DNA of 22,769 nucleotides from JBBSUX01 sp038234045 (GTDB taxonomy: Bacteria > Pseudomonadota > Gammaproteobacteria > Burkholderiales > Burkholderiaceae_C). The translations under genes and the position numbers were made by a program. The number at the start of each line of letters is the position of its first letter. Within the stretch, counting starts at the first letter, position 1. Positions 7,300-14,895 of the stretch are shown here, piece after piece. The notes beneath the pieces were generated by a model that made no database searches, was not told the DNA's origin, and saw only the letters and a program-made list of their open reading frames with translations. The DNA is taken from assembly GCA_038234045.1 (NCBI GenBank), contig JBBSUX010000015.1, positions 1 to 22,769 of the forward strand, read 5' to 3'.

Positions 7300-7707
7300 A
7301 TGAAAAACAAAGCCGTACTCGAACTCGCCGACCTCAAACTCATCGCCGCTGCCGCAGAAGCTGAAGCTCTCCGCAATCAATGGGCTGTCACGATCGCTAT
7401 CGTCGACGACGGGGGCCATCTGCTGTGGTTGCAGCGTCTTGACGGTGCGGCGCCGCTTTCGGCACACATTGCTCCCGCAAAGGCGCATACCGCCGCGCTC
7501 GGCCAACGTGAAACCAAAGCCTATGAAGATGTGATCAACGGCGGCCGGACGGCGTTTCTCACGGTGCCGCACGTGCAGGGTTTGCTCGAAGGCGGTGTGC
7601 CAATCGTCAAGGATGGTGTCACGATCGGCGCGGTGGGTGTCAGCGGTGTCAAATCGAACGAAGACGTCCAGATCGCCAAGGCCGGGATCGCCACGCTGTC
7701 TCTTTGA
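7300..7707 (+). CDS. GlcG/HbpS family protein (possible heme or cofactor binder)
   Basis: This 135-residue protein covers a full GlcG/HbpS (formerly DUF336) domain. Recognisable parts are LKLIAAAAEAEALRNQW, VTIAIVDDGGHLLWLQRLDGA, a central AKAHTAALGQRETKAY helix, and the C-terminal GGVPIVKDGVTIGAVGVSGV that typifies the fold. No signal peptide is visible, so a cytoplasmic protein is expected, unlike secreted HbpS. Members of this family bind heme or degradation products or accompany glycolate and diol metabolism. The specific role here is unknown. The gene lies between the Bax-inhibitor gene and the convergent tonB-exbB-exbD operon; a link to heme or iron use is suggestive only. The start ATG at 7300 has just a weak purine-rich site upstream. 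Confidence 0.85.
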   Translation: MKNKAVLELADLKLIAAAAEAEALRNQWAVTIAIVDDGGHLLWLQRLDGAAPLSAHIAPAKAHTAALGQRETKAYEDVINGGRTAFLTVPHVQGLLEGGVPIVKDGVTIGAVGVSGVKSNEDVQIAKAGIATLSL

Positions 7708-7765
7708 GCAGTGCTGTGGGCCTTGGCCGACGTTGGCTGCGGGTGAGTGACAAACGGGTCGTCGA

Positions 7766-8179
7766 TCAAGGCTTCGGCGGCTCGGTGATAAACCCGATTT
7801 TTTTGACGCCGGCGGTCTGGGCTGCCGCTAATACCTTAGCGACGCGCTCGTACCTAACGTTCTTGTCGCCACGTATGTGCAGATCGGGCTGGGGATCCTT
7901 GGCGGCTTCTGCCGCCAGGCGCGGCTCCAGATCGTTGTCGGAAACCGGCTCCGCATTCCATACGTAGCTGCCATCGGCTTGCACGCTGAGGCGGATCGTC
8001 TCGGGCTTGACGTCCGCGCTTTGGGCAGCCACGCGGGGCAGGTCGATATTCACCGAATTCTTCATGACCGGCACGGTGATGATGAAGATGATGAGCAACA
8101 CCAGCATGACGTCCACGAGCGGCGTCATGTTGATTTCGTTCATCACCTCGTCGGTCTCGTCCTGGGTTCCGAAAGCCAT
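7766..8179 (-). CDS. exbD: ExbD biopolymer transport protein
   Basis: ExbD forms, with ExbB, the proton-driven inner-membrane motor that energises TonB. The 137-residue protein has a short cytoplasmic N-terminus (about 20 residues) and a single transmembrane helix, PLVDVMLVLLIIFIITVPVM. Its membrane aspartate D23 corresponds to the essential Asp25 of E. coli ExbD. The periplasmic domain of about 95 residues ends VKKIGFITEPPKP. The ATG lies two bases after the exbB stop (TGATCATG on the coding strand), so the two are translationally coupled. It is the last gene of the tonB-exbB-exbD operon. Assignment to ExbD rather than TolR rests on the adjoining tonB. Confidence 0.93.
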   Translation of the reverse strand: MAFGTQDETDEVMNEINMTPLVDVMLVLLIIFIITVPVMKNSVNIDLPRVAAQSADVKPETIRLSVQADGSYVWNAEPVSDNDLEPRLAAEAAKDPQPDLHIRGDKNVRYERVAKVLAAAQTAGVKKIGFITEPPKP

Positions 8180-8181
8180 GA

Positions 8182-8901
8182 TCAGGGGCTCTTTTTCATT
8201 TGGCCAACTGTCGCGGCAGTTGGTGTGCCGCTGACACGCGCACCGGTGACAAAGTAGGCATGCAGGTCGTGCGCAAAGGAATTGAGAATGAGGAGCACCG
8301 ACTTGTTGCCACGGACGAGCGCGTTGTACCCCAGGACTGCAGGAATCGCTACCGCAAGACCGAGGGCCGTCATGATCAGCGCCTCGCCGATCGGGCCGGC
8401 AACCTTGTCGATCGTCGCCTGCCCACTGGTTCCGATGCTCATGAGCGCGTGATAGATGCCCCAGACGGTGCCGAAGAGCCCGATGAAGGGAGCGGTGGAG
8501 CCCACGGATGCCAGCACGGCAAGCCCCGACTGCATGCGCGCTGTGACCTCGTCAATGGTGTTTCGCAGGGTTCGGGTGATCCAGTCGCTGACGTCCAGAG
8601 CATCATGCAGATGCGCCTTGGTATTGCGATGGTGCGCGGCTGCCTCGCGTCCTTCGATAGCCAGTTGCCGGAACGGATTCATCGGGTTCGAACCCAGCTT
8701 TTCCAGTGCTGCCGGGAGATCTTCGCTATGCCAGAAATCGTCCGCATGTCGAGCGAAGGACTTGTAGCGCACGATGTCCATGGCTTTTATGATGATGACC
8801 ATCCACGACGCCACCGACATGCCGACCAGCAGAATCGCTACACCTCGGATGACGAGGTCGCCCTGCACCCAGATATTGACCAGACCAAATTCCGAATTCA
8901 T
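8182..8901 (-). CDS. exbB: ExbB biopolymer transport protein (MotA/TolQ/ExbB family)
   Basis: ExbB is the pentameric scaffold of the TonB motor. The 239-residue protein shows a first membrane helix, VIRGVAILLVGMSVASWMVI (about 17-36). A large cytoplasmic segment of roughly 90 residues follows, then two long helices. The first of these contains the family signature GLAVLASVGSTAPFIGLFGT and VWGIYHALMSIG. The second is GEALIMTALGLAVAIPAVLG, where Thr and Ala line the proton path. The start ATG at 8901 follows the tonB stop by 17 bases. Its partners ExbD and TonB are encoded beside it. A TolQ assignment is less likely because no tol-pal genes are present. Confidence 0.94.
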   Translation of the reverse strand: MNSEFGLVNIWVQGDLVIRGVAILLVGMSVASWMVIIIKAMDIVRYKSFARHADDFWHSEDLPAALEKLGSNPMNPFRQLAIEGREAAAHHRNTKAHLHDALDVSDWITRTLRNTIDEVTARMQSGLAVLASVGSTAPFIGLFGTVWGIYHALMSIGTSGQATIDKVAGPIGEALIMTALGLAVAIPAVLGYNALVRGNKSVLLILNSFAHDLHAYFVTGARVSGTPTAATVGQMKKSP

Positions 8902-8918
8902 TTTTTCGAGACTCCGAA

Positions 8919-9713
8919 TTACTCAAGAACAAAATTGATGGGAACGTTGAACCACATAGTCTCGGCCACGCCATTGCGTTTGCCGGGGGAATAACGCCAT
9001 CTCAGAACGGTTTCGTAGGCTGCCTTGTCCAGGCGATCGAATCCGCTGGATTTCTGGATCTCTGCCCGCTGCGCAACACCATCGGCGCCGATAAGTACTC
9101 GAACGATAACCTTGCCCTGCTCACCCATCCGCCGGCTCATCGAGGGATAGGCCGGCTTCGGATTGTTCAGATAGTCGGCATTGCTAGACGGCAGATCAAT
9201 CCGCGGTGGTGGTGGTGGAGCTTGAGCAGCCGGAGGTGCAGGAGGAGCTGGCGGCGGTAAGGCGGGAGCAGGAGGTGGTGCGAGCGTTGGAGGTGAAGGT
9301 GGCTGCATCTCGGTAGTGCCGAGCGGTGCATTGGGCGAAGGCGTGGGATCCGTGATAGCACGGGGTAGTGGTGAGGGCACGGGTGCAGGCGCCGGTGAAC
9401 GGTGTCTCACTTTGGGCGCAGGGGTAGGTGCGCGAGCTCGCTTGGGAGGTGGCTCTGGTGGGGGCTTCGGTGCTGGCGGCGGCGGCCTGACTGGTGCCGG
9501 CGGCGGAGGTGGAGCAATGATCGGCTGCGCTGGCGTAATGATTTCACTAATCATTTCCACGGGCACCACAGGAGGATTGATGCGTTTGTGAAGCCCCGAC
9601 TGTACGGCCCACAGGATCGCAGCATGGCAAACCAGCACACCGCCTGCAATGACAGTGTTGCGTGCAAGTCTTGACGAAGAGCCGGATGGCGAATGAGCGA
9701 TAGAAACGGACAT
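8919..9713 (-). CDS. tonB: TonB energy transducer
   Basis: TonB carries energy from the ExbBD motor to outer-membrane receptors for siderophores, heme or vitamin B12. The 264-residue protein has an N-terminal signal anchor at about 20-38 (TVIAGGVLVCHAAILWAVQS). It contains the conserved membrane histidine (H30), although the serine of the usual SxxxH motif is not present at its expected position. A very proline-rich periplasmic spacer follows at about 55-175, with PPPPPAPVRPPPPAPKPPPE and Lys/Arg-Pro repeats. The C-terminal TonB domain covers about 185-264 (YPSMSRRMGEQGKVIVRVLI, then AAYETVLRWRYSP). I chose ATG 9713; an upstream in-frame TTG at 9731 is less likely. It is the first gene of the operon. 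I found no convincing Fur box in the 180 bp upstream. Confidence 0.93.
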   Translation of the reverse strand: MSVSIAHSPSGSSSRLARNTVIAGGVLVCHAAILWAVQSGLHKRINPPVVPVEMISEIITPAQPIIAPPPPPAPVRPPPPAPKPPPEPPPKRARAPTPAPKVRHRSPAPAPVPSPLPRAITDPTPSPNAPLGTTEMQPPSPPTLAPPPAPALPPPAPPAPPAAQAPPPPPRIDLPSSNADYLNNPKPAYPSMSRRMGEQGKVIVRVLIGADGVAQRAEIQKSSGFDRLDKAAYETVLRWRYSPGKRNGVAETMWFNVPINFVLE

Positions 9714-9891
9714 GACTGACAGGGTACCCAACGATCACCCGGACCGTCTCGGGCTAGCGAACGGATCGGAAAACTCTAAATTCGAGGCGAATAGACATCC
9801 GGCTAAGCGGGCGAGCAAAAAGGGATTGACGCGCGCGCTGCGCTCTCCAGTTTCTTGCATGCTTGATCGCATTTAATCCCAACCACAGAAA

Positions 9892-9918
9892 TACAAAACG
9901 CCGGCGAATGCCGGCGTT
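9892..9918 (-). terminator. Rho-independent terminator of the SWIB gene
   Basis: A perfect nine-base stem, AACGCCGGC (9897-9905) with GCCGGCGTT (9910-9918), closes a GAAT loop. On the minus strand the hairpin is followed by TTTTGTAT. It lies 22 bases past the stop of the leftward SWIB gene and separates it from the tonB operon. Confidence 0.85.
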
Positions 9919-9939
9919 GTTGCTGGGGCCTGCGTCGGT

Positions 9940-10281
9940 TCAGCTGACGTGTTTGCCGATGAGGGCAGCCAGTTCGAACATCGATACCTGATTCTTGCCG
10001 AAGATTTCCTTCAGCTTTGCATCAGCGTTGATGTTGCGCTTGTTGGCAGGATCCTGCAGATCGTGTTTCTTGATGTATATCCACAGTTTGCTGACGATTT
10101 CGGTACGTGGCAGCGGGGTGCTGCCGACGACCGCAGCAAGTGCCGGGCTCGGGGTGAGCGCTTTCATGAAAGCGGGATTCGGAGCGCGCTTCGCAGCCGG
10201 AGCCTTCTTGGCTGCGGCAGGCGCCGCAGCCGCAGTCTTCTTCGCCGGTGCTTTTGCCGGCGCTTTCTTTGCAGTTGCCAT
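9940..10281 (-). CDS. SWIB/MDM2-domain protein with basic H1-like N-terminus
   Basis: This 113-residue protein has two parts. Residues 1-36 are a Lys/Ala/Pro-rich, histone H1-like tail (MATAKKAPAKAPAKK, then AAKKAPAAKRAPN), likely to bind DNA or RNA electrostatically. Residues of about 37-113 form a SWIB domain: FMKALTPSPALAAVVG, then LPRTEIVSKLWIYIKKHDLQ, DPANKRNINADAKLKEIFG and VSMFELAALIGKHVS. SWIB domains are best known from eukaryotic chromatin remodellers and from chlamydial proteins; stand-alone forms occur in betaproteobacteria with no settled function. The start is ATG 10281, preceded by AAGGA (complement of 10289-10293); an upstream in-frame ATG (10314) would include the ribosome binding site in the gene. 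A nucleoid-associated role is an inference. Confidence 0.88.
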   Translation of the reverse strand: MATAKKAPAKAPAKKTAAAAPAAAKKAPAAKRAPNPAFMKALTPSPALAAVVGSTPLPRTEIVSKLWIYIKKHDLQDPANKRNINADAKLKEIFGKNQVSMFELAALIGKHVS

Positions 10282-10549
10282 GTTGGAATCCTTAGGAGGG
10301 TTTGGTCTTGTCACCAGCGAAAACTACGCCTCCACTGGCACTGCGCATGCTACTGGAGAAAAATGCGCTTTCCAAGAGAAAGAACACGGTTTTGTCACCT
10401 TGTAGCAATAGCGCACCGCCGGGAATCACTGCGAATGCCATGGCCCTTCGCATTTCGGACGTCCGCGCAGTCGCGAACTGCGCTTGGAGCCAGCGGAACG
10501 ACCGTGCGCGGGCGAATGGACGAGTGGGCCGAATTGGCTAGCATGTGCC

Positions 10550-11044
10550 ATGTCTCCATCGTCGACCTTTCCTGAAGCGGTTCAATTTGATGAAGGTGCC
10601 GCCACGACCCTTTCCACTTCCGGTGCCGGCGACGCGGAGTTATCTGTCTTTCGCCATGTTTTCGTGTACGGCACCCTGCGCCGCGGAGAATCCAACGACA
10701 TCAATCTGCTCGAGCCCCCGCCCACCTATGTCGACGCAGCTGTCATCGAAGGGGCACTGTACTGCCTCGGCTGGTATCCCGGATTGACGGTGCAAGCGGG
10801 AGCGCTCGTGCAAGGCGAGGTTTACCGGATAAGCCCGGCCCTTGAGAGCCGTCTCGATGAAATCGAAGGCTTGTTGCCGGAGCCGAACGGGGAGTATTTG
10901 AAGGTCATCCGGCCAGTCGAACTGGCCGGCGGAGGCTCTCTTGAGTGTCTTGTCTATGAGATCGAGCCGTCGGCCCTTGTCGAGCCTCGGCAGGTCATAG
11001 AGCACGGCGACTGGTGCGCTTTCTGCCCCACGCGTTTCGACTGA
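10550..11044 (+). CDS. Gamma-glutamylcyclotransferase-like (AIG2/GGCT fold) protein
   Basis: This 164-residue protein contains the glycine-bearing substrate loop VFVYGTLRRGESN (about 37-49) that opens the GGCT-like fold. It is followed by GALYCLGWYPGLT, VQGEVYRI and the acidic LDEIEGL motif (102-108), which supplies a candidate catalytic glutamate, then LECLVYEIE. Family members form 5-oxoproline from gamma-glutamyl compounds or have no known activity. The first 33 residues are low-complexity and may not all belong to the protein. I chose ATG 10550 because the frame remains open upstream to 10484 without family similarity. Its ribosome binding site is weak. It lies 231 bp ahead of aceA and is divergent from the SWIB gene. 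Confidence 0.78.
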   Translation: MSPSSTFPEAVQFDEGAATTLSTSGAGDAELSVFRHVFVYGTLRRGESNDINLLEPPPTYVDAAVIEGALYCLGWYPGLTVQAGALVQGEVYRISPALESRLDEIEGLLPEPNGEYLKVIRPVELAGGGSLECLVYEIEPSALVEPRQVIEHGDWCAFCPTRFD

Positions 11045-11144
11045 CAAAAGACGTTTCGCATTGTGGGAAATGACGTGAAAGATTCTGGGTGTCGGTTTTC
11101 GCGTGTCAAAAGATCGTTCCACATAAAGAAACGTGCTGCATAAG

Positions 11145-11174
11145 TTGTTGATTTGAATAGAAAAGAAATATTGT
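11145..11174 (+). promoter_or_regulatory. Candidate aceA promoter
   Basis: TTGTTG (11145-11150) and TATTGT (11169-11174) are separated by 18 bases in an AT-rich stretch upstream of aceA. Each hexamer matches the sigma-70 consensus at four of six positions. Transcription from here would begin inside the inverted-repeat operator at 11173-11215, which fits repression by a bound dimer. Confidence 0.4.
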
Positions 11175-11215
11175 CTTCTATAAGACATAAGACATAGATA
11201 GGTCTTATAGAAGAC
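11173..11215. promoter_or_regulatory. Large inverted-repeat operator upstream of aceA
   Basis: The 14-base arm GTCTTCTATAAGAC (11173-11186) is the exact reverse complement of GTCTTATAGAAGAC (11202-11215), with a 15-base spacer. Each arm is itself a near-palindrome, GTCTT-n4-AAGAC. The spacer holds an extra AAGAC half-site (11189-11193), part of a direct repeat ATAAGAC/ATAAGAC (11180-11193). Five half-sites in 43 bp suggest cooperative binding by a dimeric repressor. The GTCTTATA-type palindrome resembles operators of GntR/FadR-type regulators of central carbon metabolism as I recall them; the regulator is not in this window. The centre lies about 80 bp before the aceA start. Confidence 0.7.
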
Positions 11216-11275
11216 TATGCTTGGCCCCATGATCGCCGCAGTTGGTTGATCAGCCCGCTTATAAAGGAGTCCTTC

Positions 11276-12595
11276 ATGCCACAGACCATCACCGAGCAGC
11301 TCAGCCGGGAACAACAGATCGCCGCTCTTGAAAAAGAATGGGCGTCAGACGCGCGCTGGAAAGGGATCAAGCGCGGCTATACCGCTGCTGACGTTGTCCG
11401 TTTGCGCGGTTCCTTTCCGATCGAATACACGCTAGCTCGGCGCGGTGCCGAAAAGCTGTGGGATCTCGTCCACAGCGAACCTTATGTGAATTGCCTGGGA
11501 GCGCTGACGGGTGGGCAGGCCATGCAGCAGGTCAAGGCCGGGGTGAAGGCGATCTATCTTTCGGGCTGGCAGGTTGCGGCGGACAACAACAGCTATGCGT
11601 CTATGTACCCGGATCAATCCTTGTATCCGGTGGATTCCGTTCCCACAGTCGTGGAGCGCATCAACAACACGTTCCGCCGCGCGGATGAAATCCAGTGGTC
11701 GCGAGGCGTGCAGGCTGGCGACAAGGGCCACGTGGACTATTTCGCGCCCATCGTGGCCGATGCAGAAGCCGGATTTGGCGGCGTGCTCAATGCGTTCGAA
11801 CTGATGAAAGCGATGATCCGTGCCGGTGCAGGTGGCGTTCACTTTGAAGACCAGCTCGCGTCAGTGAAAAAGTGTGGGCACATGGGCGGCAAGGTGCTGG
11901 TCCCTACGCAGGAAGCGGTTCAAAAGCTGGTCGCCGCCCGCATGGCGGCCGACGTGTGCGGAACGCCGACACTGGTCATCGCCCGCACGGATGCCGAAGC
12001 CGCCGATCTGATCACCAGCGACTACGACGAGAACGACAAGCCGTTCCTGACCGGCGAACGCACGGCAGAGGGTTTCTTCAAGACCCGCAAAGGGATGGAC
12101 CAAGCCATCTCGCGTGCGGTTTCTTATGCGCACTACGCCGATCTGGTCTGGTGCGAAACAGGCACCCCCGATCTGGAGTTCGCCCGCAAGTTTGCCGAAG
12201 CAGTGCACAAGGTCCATCCGGGCAAGATGCTTGCGTACAACTGCTCGCCGTCGTTCAACTGGAAAAAGAACCTTGACGATGCCACCATTGCCAAGTTCCA
12301 GAAGGAGCTCGGCGCGATGGGCTACAAATACCAGTTCATTACGCTGGCGGGCATTCATTCCATGTGGTTCAACATGTTCGACTTGGCGCAGGACTATGCG
12401 CAGCGCGGAATGTCTGCTTATGTCGAGAAGGTGCAAGAGCCGGAATTTGCTGCCCGCGAGCGCGGATACACCTTCGTTTCGCACCAGCAGGAGGTCGGGA
12501 CCGGCTATTTCGACGAGGTGACGACAGTGATCCAAGGCGGCAAGTCCAGCGTGACTGCACTCACCGGCTCGACCGAAGAAGAGCAGTTCCACTGA
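11276..12595 (+). CDS. aceA: Isocitrate lyase
   Basis: Isocitrate lyase splits isocitrate into succinate and glyoxylate, the first step of the glyoxylate shunt used for growth on acetate or fatty acids. The 439-residue protein carries the active-site signature KKCGHMGGK with catalytic C200. It has the substrate and Mg-binding stretches SGWQVAADNNSYASMYPDQS and VADAEAGFGGVLNAFELMK, the HFEDQ motif, and YNCSPSFNWKKNL further on. Length fits the bacterial (about 430-residue) class. The start is ATG 11276, with AAAGGAG (11263-11269) six bases upstream. Malate synthase is not adjacent. Regulation probably acts through the 11173-11215 operator. A strong terminator follows. Confidence 0.97.
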   Translation: MPQTITEQLSREQQIAALEKEWASDARWKGIKRGYTAADVVRLRGSFPIEYTLARRGAEKLWDLVHSEPYVNCLGALTGGQAMQQVKAGVKAIYLSGWQVAADNNSYASMYPDQSLYPVDSVPTVVERINNTFRRADEIQWSRGVQAGDKGHVDYFAPIVADAEAGFGGVLNAFELMKAMIRAGAGGVHFEDQLASVKKCGHMGGKVLVPTQEAVQKLVAARMAADVCGTPTLVIARTDAEAADLITSDYDENDKPFLTGERTAEGFFKTRKGMDQAISRAVSYAHYADLVWCETGTPDLEFARKFAEAVHKVHPGKMLAYNCSPSFNWKKNLDDATIAKFQKELGAMGYKYQFITLAGIHSMWFNMFDLAQDYAQRGMSAYVEKVQEPEFAARERGYTFVSHQQEVGTGYFDEVTTVIQGGKSSVTALTGSTEEEQFH

Positions 12596-12633
12596 CGCAG
12601 AGATAGCCCCTTCTGACGGCGCAAATTTGCAGA

Positions 12634-12661
12634 GCCCGGCCCAGTTGCCGGGCTTTTTTTT
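12634..12661 (+). terminator. Rho-independent terminator after aceA
   Basis: GCCCGGC (12634-12640) pairs with GCCGGGC (12647-12653) around a six-base loop. Eight T residues follow directly. It lies 38 bases past the aceA stop, so aceA is probably not co-transcribed with thrS. Confidence 0.93.
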
Positions 12662-12925
12662 GGATGCAAGATTCGAAATCCCTGGAGCGCCTCGATGCCG
12701 GCGACCTCAAGCGTCGCTGATAGACTCTTGGGTTGCTCGCAATGAGTTTTCCCCACCCGTCACAAGAAGATAGAAAGGCGCAGCAGCTTATGACACCGCG
12801 AACTCGGATCCCAGAATTGAGGGTGTTTTAGACCGCTAGCGCATATCCTGCTTGGGCAAGCAGCTTCTCTATATGTAGCAAAGCGCGGTTTCAGCCGCGC
12901 TTTTTGCTTTTCACGAGGTTTTTTC
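12662..12925 (+). promoter_or_regulatory. thrS leader region with hairpin and attenuator-like terminator
   Basis: No gene is recognised in these 264 bp. Two RNA structures stand out. One is a hairpin CTGCTT/AAGCAG (12848-12853 with 12858-12863), flanked by CATAT (12842-12846) and ATATG (12871-12875), which could extend it. The other is a terminator: AAAGCGCGG (12880-12888) pairs with CCGCGCTTT (12895-12903) and T residues run to 12905. It ends only 20 bases before the thrS ATG, so transcripts must read through it to express thrS. A 13-codon ORF (12790-12831) has just two Thr codons and is not convincing as a leader peptide. No clear sigma-70 promoter was found; a small RNA ending at the terminator is an alternative. 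Confidence 0.55.
12880..12905 (+). terminator. Terminator/attenuator immediately upstream of thrS
   Basis: A nine-base perfect stem with a TTTCAG loop and a T5 tail has the full form of an intrinsic terminator. aceA already has its own terminator at 12634-12661, so this one either attenuates thrS or ends a short transcript from the 12662-12880 interval. Confidence 0.8.
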
Positions 12926-14833
12926 ATGGTGCAGATCACGCTTCCCGACAACTCGCAGCGCGAATATCCCGGCCCGGTTACGGTTGCCGAGGTCGCTCAA
13001 TCCATTGGTGCCGGACTAGCCCGGATGACGGTGGCGGGCAAAGTCAACGGCAAGCTGGTCGATGCTGTTGACAAGATCGAGCACGACGCGCGCCTGCAGA
13101 TCATCACGCCCAAGGATCCGGAGGGGTTGGAGATCATTCGCCATTCGACCGCCCACTTGCTTGGACATGCGGTCAAACAGCTTTATCCCACCGCACGCAT
13201 GGTGATCGGCCCGGTCATCGAGGATGGCTTTTATTACGACATCGCCTACGAGCGGCCGTTCACGCCCGAGGATCTTGCGGCGATCGAAGCGCGCATGAAG
13301 CAGCTGATCGCGCAGGACTACGACGTGTTGAAGAAAATCACACCGCGCGCCGAAGTGATCGAGACCTTCAAGTCCCGCGGTGAGGACTACAAGTTGCGAC
13401 TGGTGGAAGACATGCCGGACGAGCAGGCGATGGGGATGTACCACCATCAGGAATATGTGGACATGTGTCGTGGCCCGCACGTGCCGAACACGCGTTTTCT
13501 GAAGGTTTTCCGCCTGACCAAGCTGGCGGGTGCTTATTGGCGCGGTGACGCAAAGAATGAGCAGCTTCAGCGCATTTATGGCACCGCCTGGGCCGACAAG
13601 AAGGATCTGGAAAGCTATATCAAGCGGATCGAGGAAGCTGAAAAGCGCGATCACCGCCGGCTGGGACGAGAGCTCGATTTGTTCCACCTCGACGAACATT
13701 CACCTGGCACGGTCTTTTGGCACCCGAAAGGTTGGACAGTGTGGCAAGAAGTCGAGCAGTACATGCGCCGCGTCTATCGGGACAACGGCTACCTCGAGGT
13801 CAAGGGGCCGCAGATCCTTGATCAGGGGCTATGGGAAAAGACCGGCCACTGGGACAAGTACCGTGAAAACATGTTCGTCACCGAGAGCGAGAAGCGGGAC
13901 TATGCCCTGAAGCCGATGAATTGTCCTGGCCACATCCTGATCTACAAGCAGGGTGTAAAGAGCTACCGCGATCTTCCGCTGCGATATGGCGAATTTGGTC
14001 AATGCCATCGCAACGAGCCCTCGGGCGGTCTGCACGGCATCATGCGCGTCCGGGCGTTCACGCAAGACGACGGCCATATCTTCTGCACCGATGATCAGAT
14101 CCTGGCGGAGTGCGCAGCCTTCACTGCGCTGCTGCAAAAGGTCTATCGTGATTTCGGATTCACCGAGGTGATCTACAAGGTCTCGACGCGCCCCGAAAAA
14201 CGGATCGGCTCAGATGCCTACTGGGACCGCACTGAAGGCGTATTGATGGAGAGCCTGCGGCAGTCGGGTTGCGACTTTCAGATTGCCGAGGGCGAGGGCG
14301 CGTTTTATGCGCCGAAGATCGAATACTCGCTCAAGGATGCGCTCGGCCGCGTCTGGCAGTGCGGCACCATCCAGATCGACTCCAATATGCCCGAGCGGCT
14401 CGGCGCCGAGTACGTGGGCGAGGACGGAGAACGCCACCGGCCCGTCATGCTGCATCGCGCCATCGTCGGAAGCATGGAGCGCTTCCTCGGAATGCTCATT
14501 GAACATCACGCCGGAGCACTGCCTGCATGGCTCGCGCCGGTGCAGGTGGCGATCCTCAATATCACCGACAACCAGGCTGAAACCTGTCGCGAAATTGCCA
14601 AAACGTTGCAGGATCAAGGCCTTAGAGTGGCGCTTGATCTGCGCAACGAGAAGATAACGTATAAAATCCGAGAGCATTCGCTGCAAAAGCTGCCTTTTAT
14701 CCTTGTCGTTGGCGATAAGGAGATGGCAGCCGGTTCCGTCGCGGTGCGCGCCCGGGGCAATCTGGATCTCGGCGTGATGTCGGTGGACGCCTTCGTACAG
14801 AAGCTCCTCAACGATGTCGCGGTCAAAAGCTGA
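12926..14833 (+). CDS. thrS: Threonine--tRNA ligase
   Basis: ThrRS charges tRNA-Thr in the cytoplasm. The 635-residue protein has all four expected regions. A TGS domain covers about 1-62. The N2 editing domain includes HSTAHLLGH (H73, H77) and DMCRGPH (C181, H185), which hydrolyse Ser-tRNA-Thr. The class II catalytic core carries zinc ligands C333 (MNCPGH), H384 (TQDDGH) and H510 (VMLHRA), and motif 2 QCHRNEPSGGLHGIMRVRAF. The anticodon-binding domain covers about 535-635. These zinc ligands sit within one residue of the E. coli positions. The start is ATG 12926, with GAGG at 12914-12917. It heads the translation operon and is probably controlled by the terminator just upstream. Confidence 0.97.
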   Translation: MVQITLPDNSQREYPGPVTVAEVAQSIGAGLARMTVAGKVNGKLVDAVDKIEHDARLQIITPKDPEGLEIIRHSTAHLLGHAVKQLYPTARMVIGPVIEDGFYYDIAYERPFTPEDLAAIEARMKQLIAQDYDVLKKITPRAEVIETFKSRGEDYKLRLVEDMPDEQAMGMYHHQEYVDMCRGPHVPNTRFLKVFRLTKLAGAYWRGDAKNEQLQRIYGTAWADKKDLESYIKRIEEAEKRDHRRLGRELDLFHLDEHSPGTVFWHPKGWTVWQEVEQYMRRVYRDNGYLEVKGPQILDQGLWEKTGHWDKYRENMFVTESEKRDYALKPMNCPGHILIYKQGVKSYRDLPLRYGEFGQCHRNEPSGGLHGIMRVRAFTQDDGHIFCTDDQILAECAAFTALLQKVYRDFGFTEVIYKVSTRPEKRIGSDAYWDRTEGVLMESLRQSGCDFQIAEGEGAFYAPKIEYSLKDALGRVWQCGTIQIDSNMPERLGAEYVGEDGERHRPVMLHRAIVGSMERFLGMLIEHHAGALPAWLAPVQVAILNITDNQAETCREIAKTLQDQGLRVALDLRNEKITYKIREHSLQKLPFILVVGDKEMAAGSVAVRARGNLDLGVMSVDAFVQKLLNDVAVKS

Positions 14834-14838
14834 CCGGC

Positions 14839-14860
14839 TTTTCTTGAACTATCAAGAAAA
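14839..14860 (+). other. Hairpin at the thrS-infC junction
   Basis: TTTTCTTGA (14839-14847) and TCAAGAAAA (14852-14860) form a perfect nine-base stem with an ACTA loop, six bases past the thrS stop. No T-run follows, so it is not a standard terminator. It could protect or process the 3' end of the thrS message. Confidence 0.6.
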
Positions 14861-14895
14861 ACCGACGCTGACGCACGCTCCGTGGGCGGATTTGG

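Noticed and set aside
9537..9555. Perfect inverted repeat AATGATT-n5-AATCATT inside tonB
   Set aside because: It lies well inside the coding sequence, encoding an Ile/Glu-rich stretch, and is far from the gene start. It does not match a Fur box well and is probably incidental.
10159..10174. Sixteen-base palindrome CGCTTTCATGAAAGCG inside the SWIB gene
   Set aside because: It encodes an ordinary Ala-Phe-Met-Lys-Ala stretch and has no second copy or flanking structure.
12790..12831. A 13-codon ORF (MTPRTRIPELRVF) as a possible thrS leader peptide
   Set aside because: It has only two Thr codons, they are not clustered, and the ribosome binding site is poorly spaced, so ribosome-stalling attenuation is not supported.
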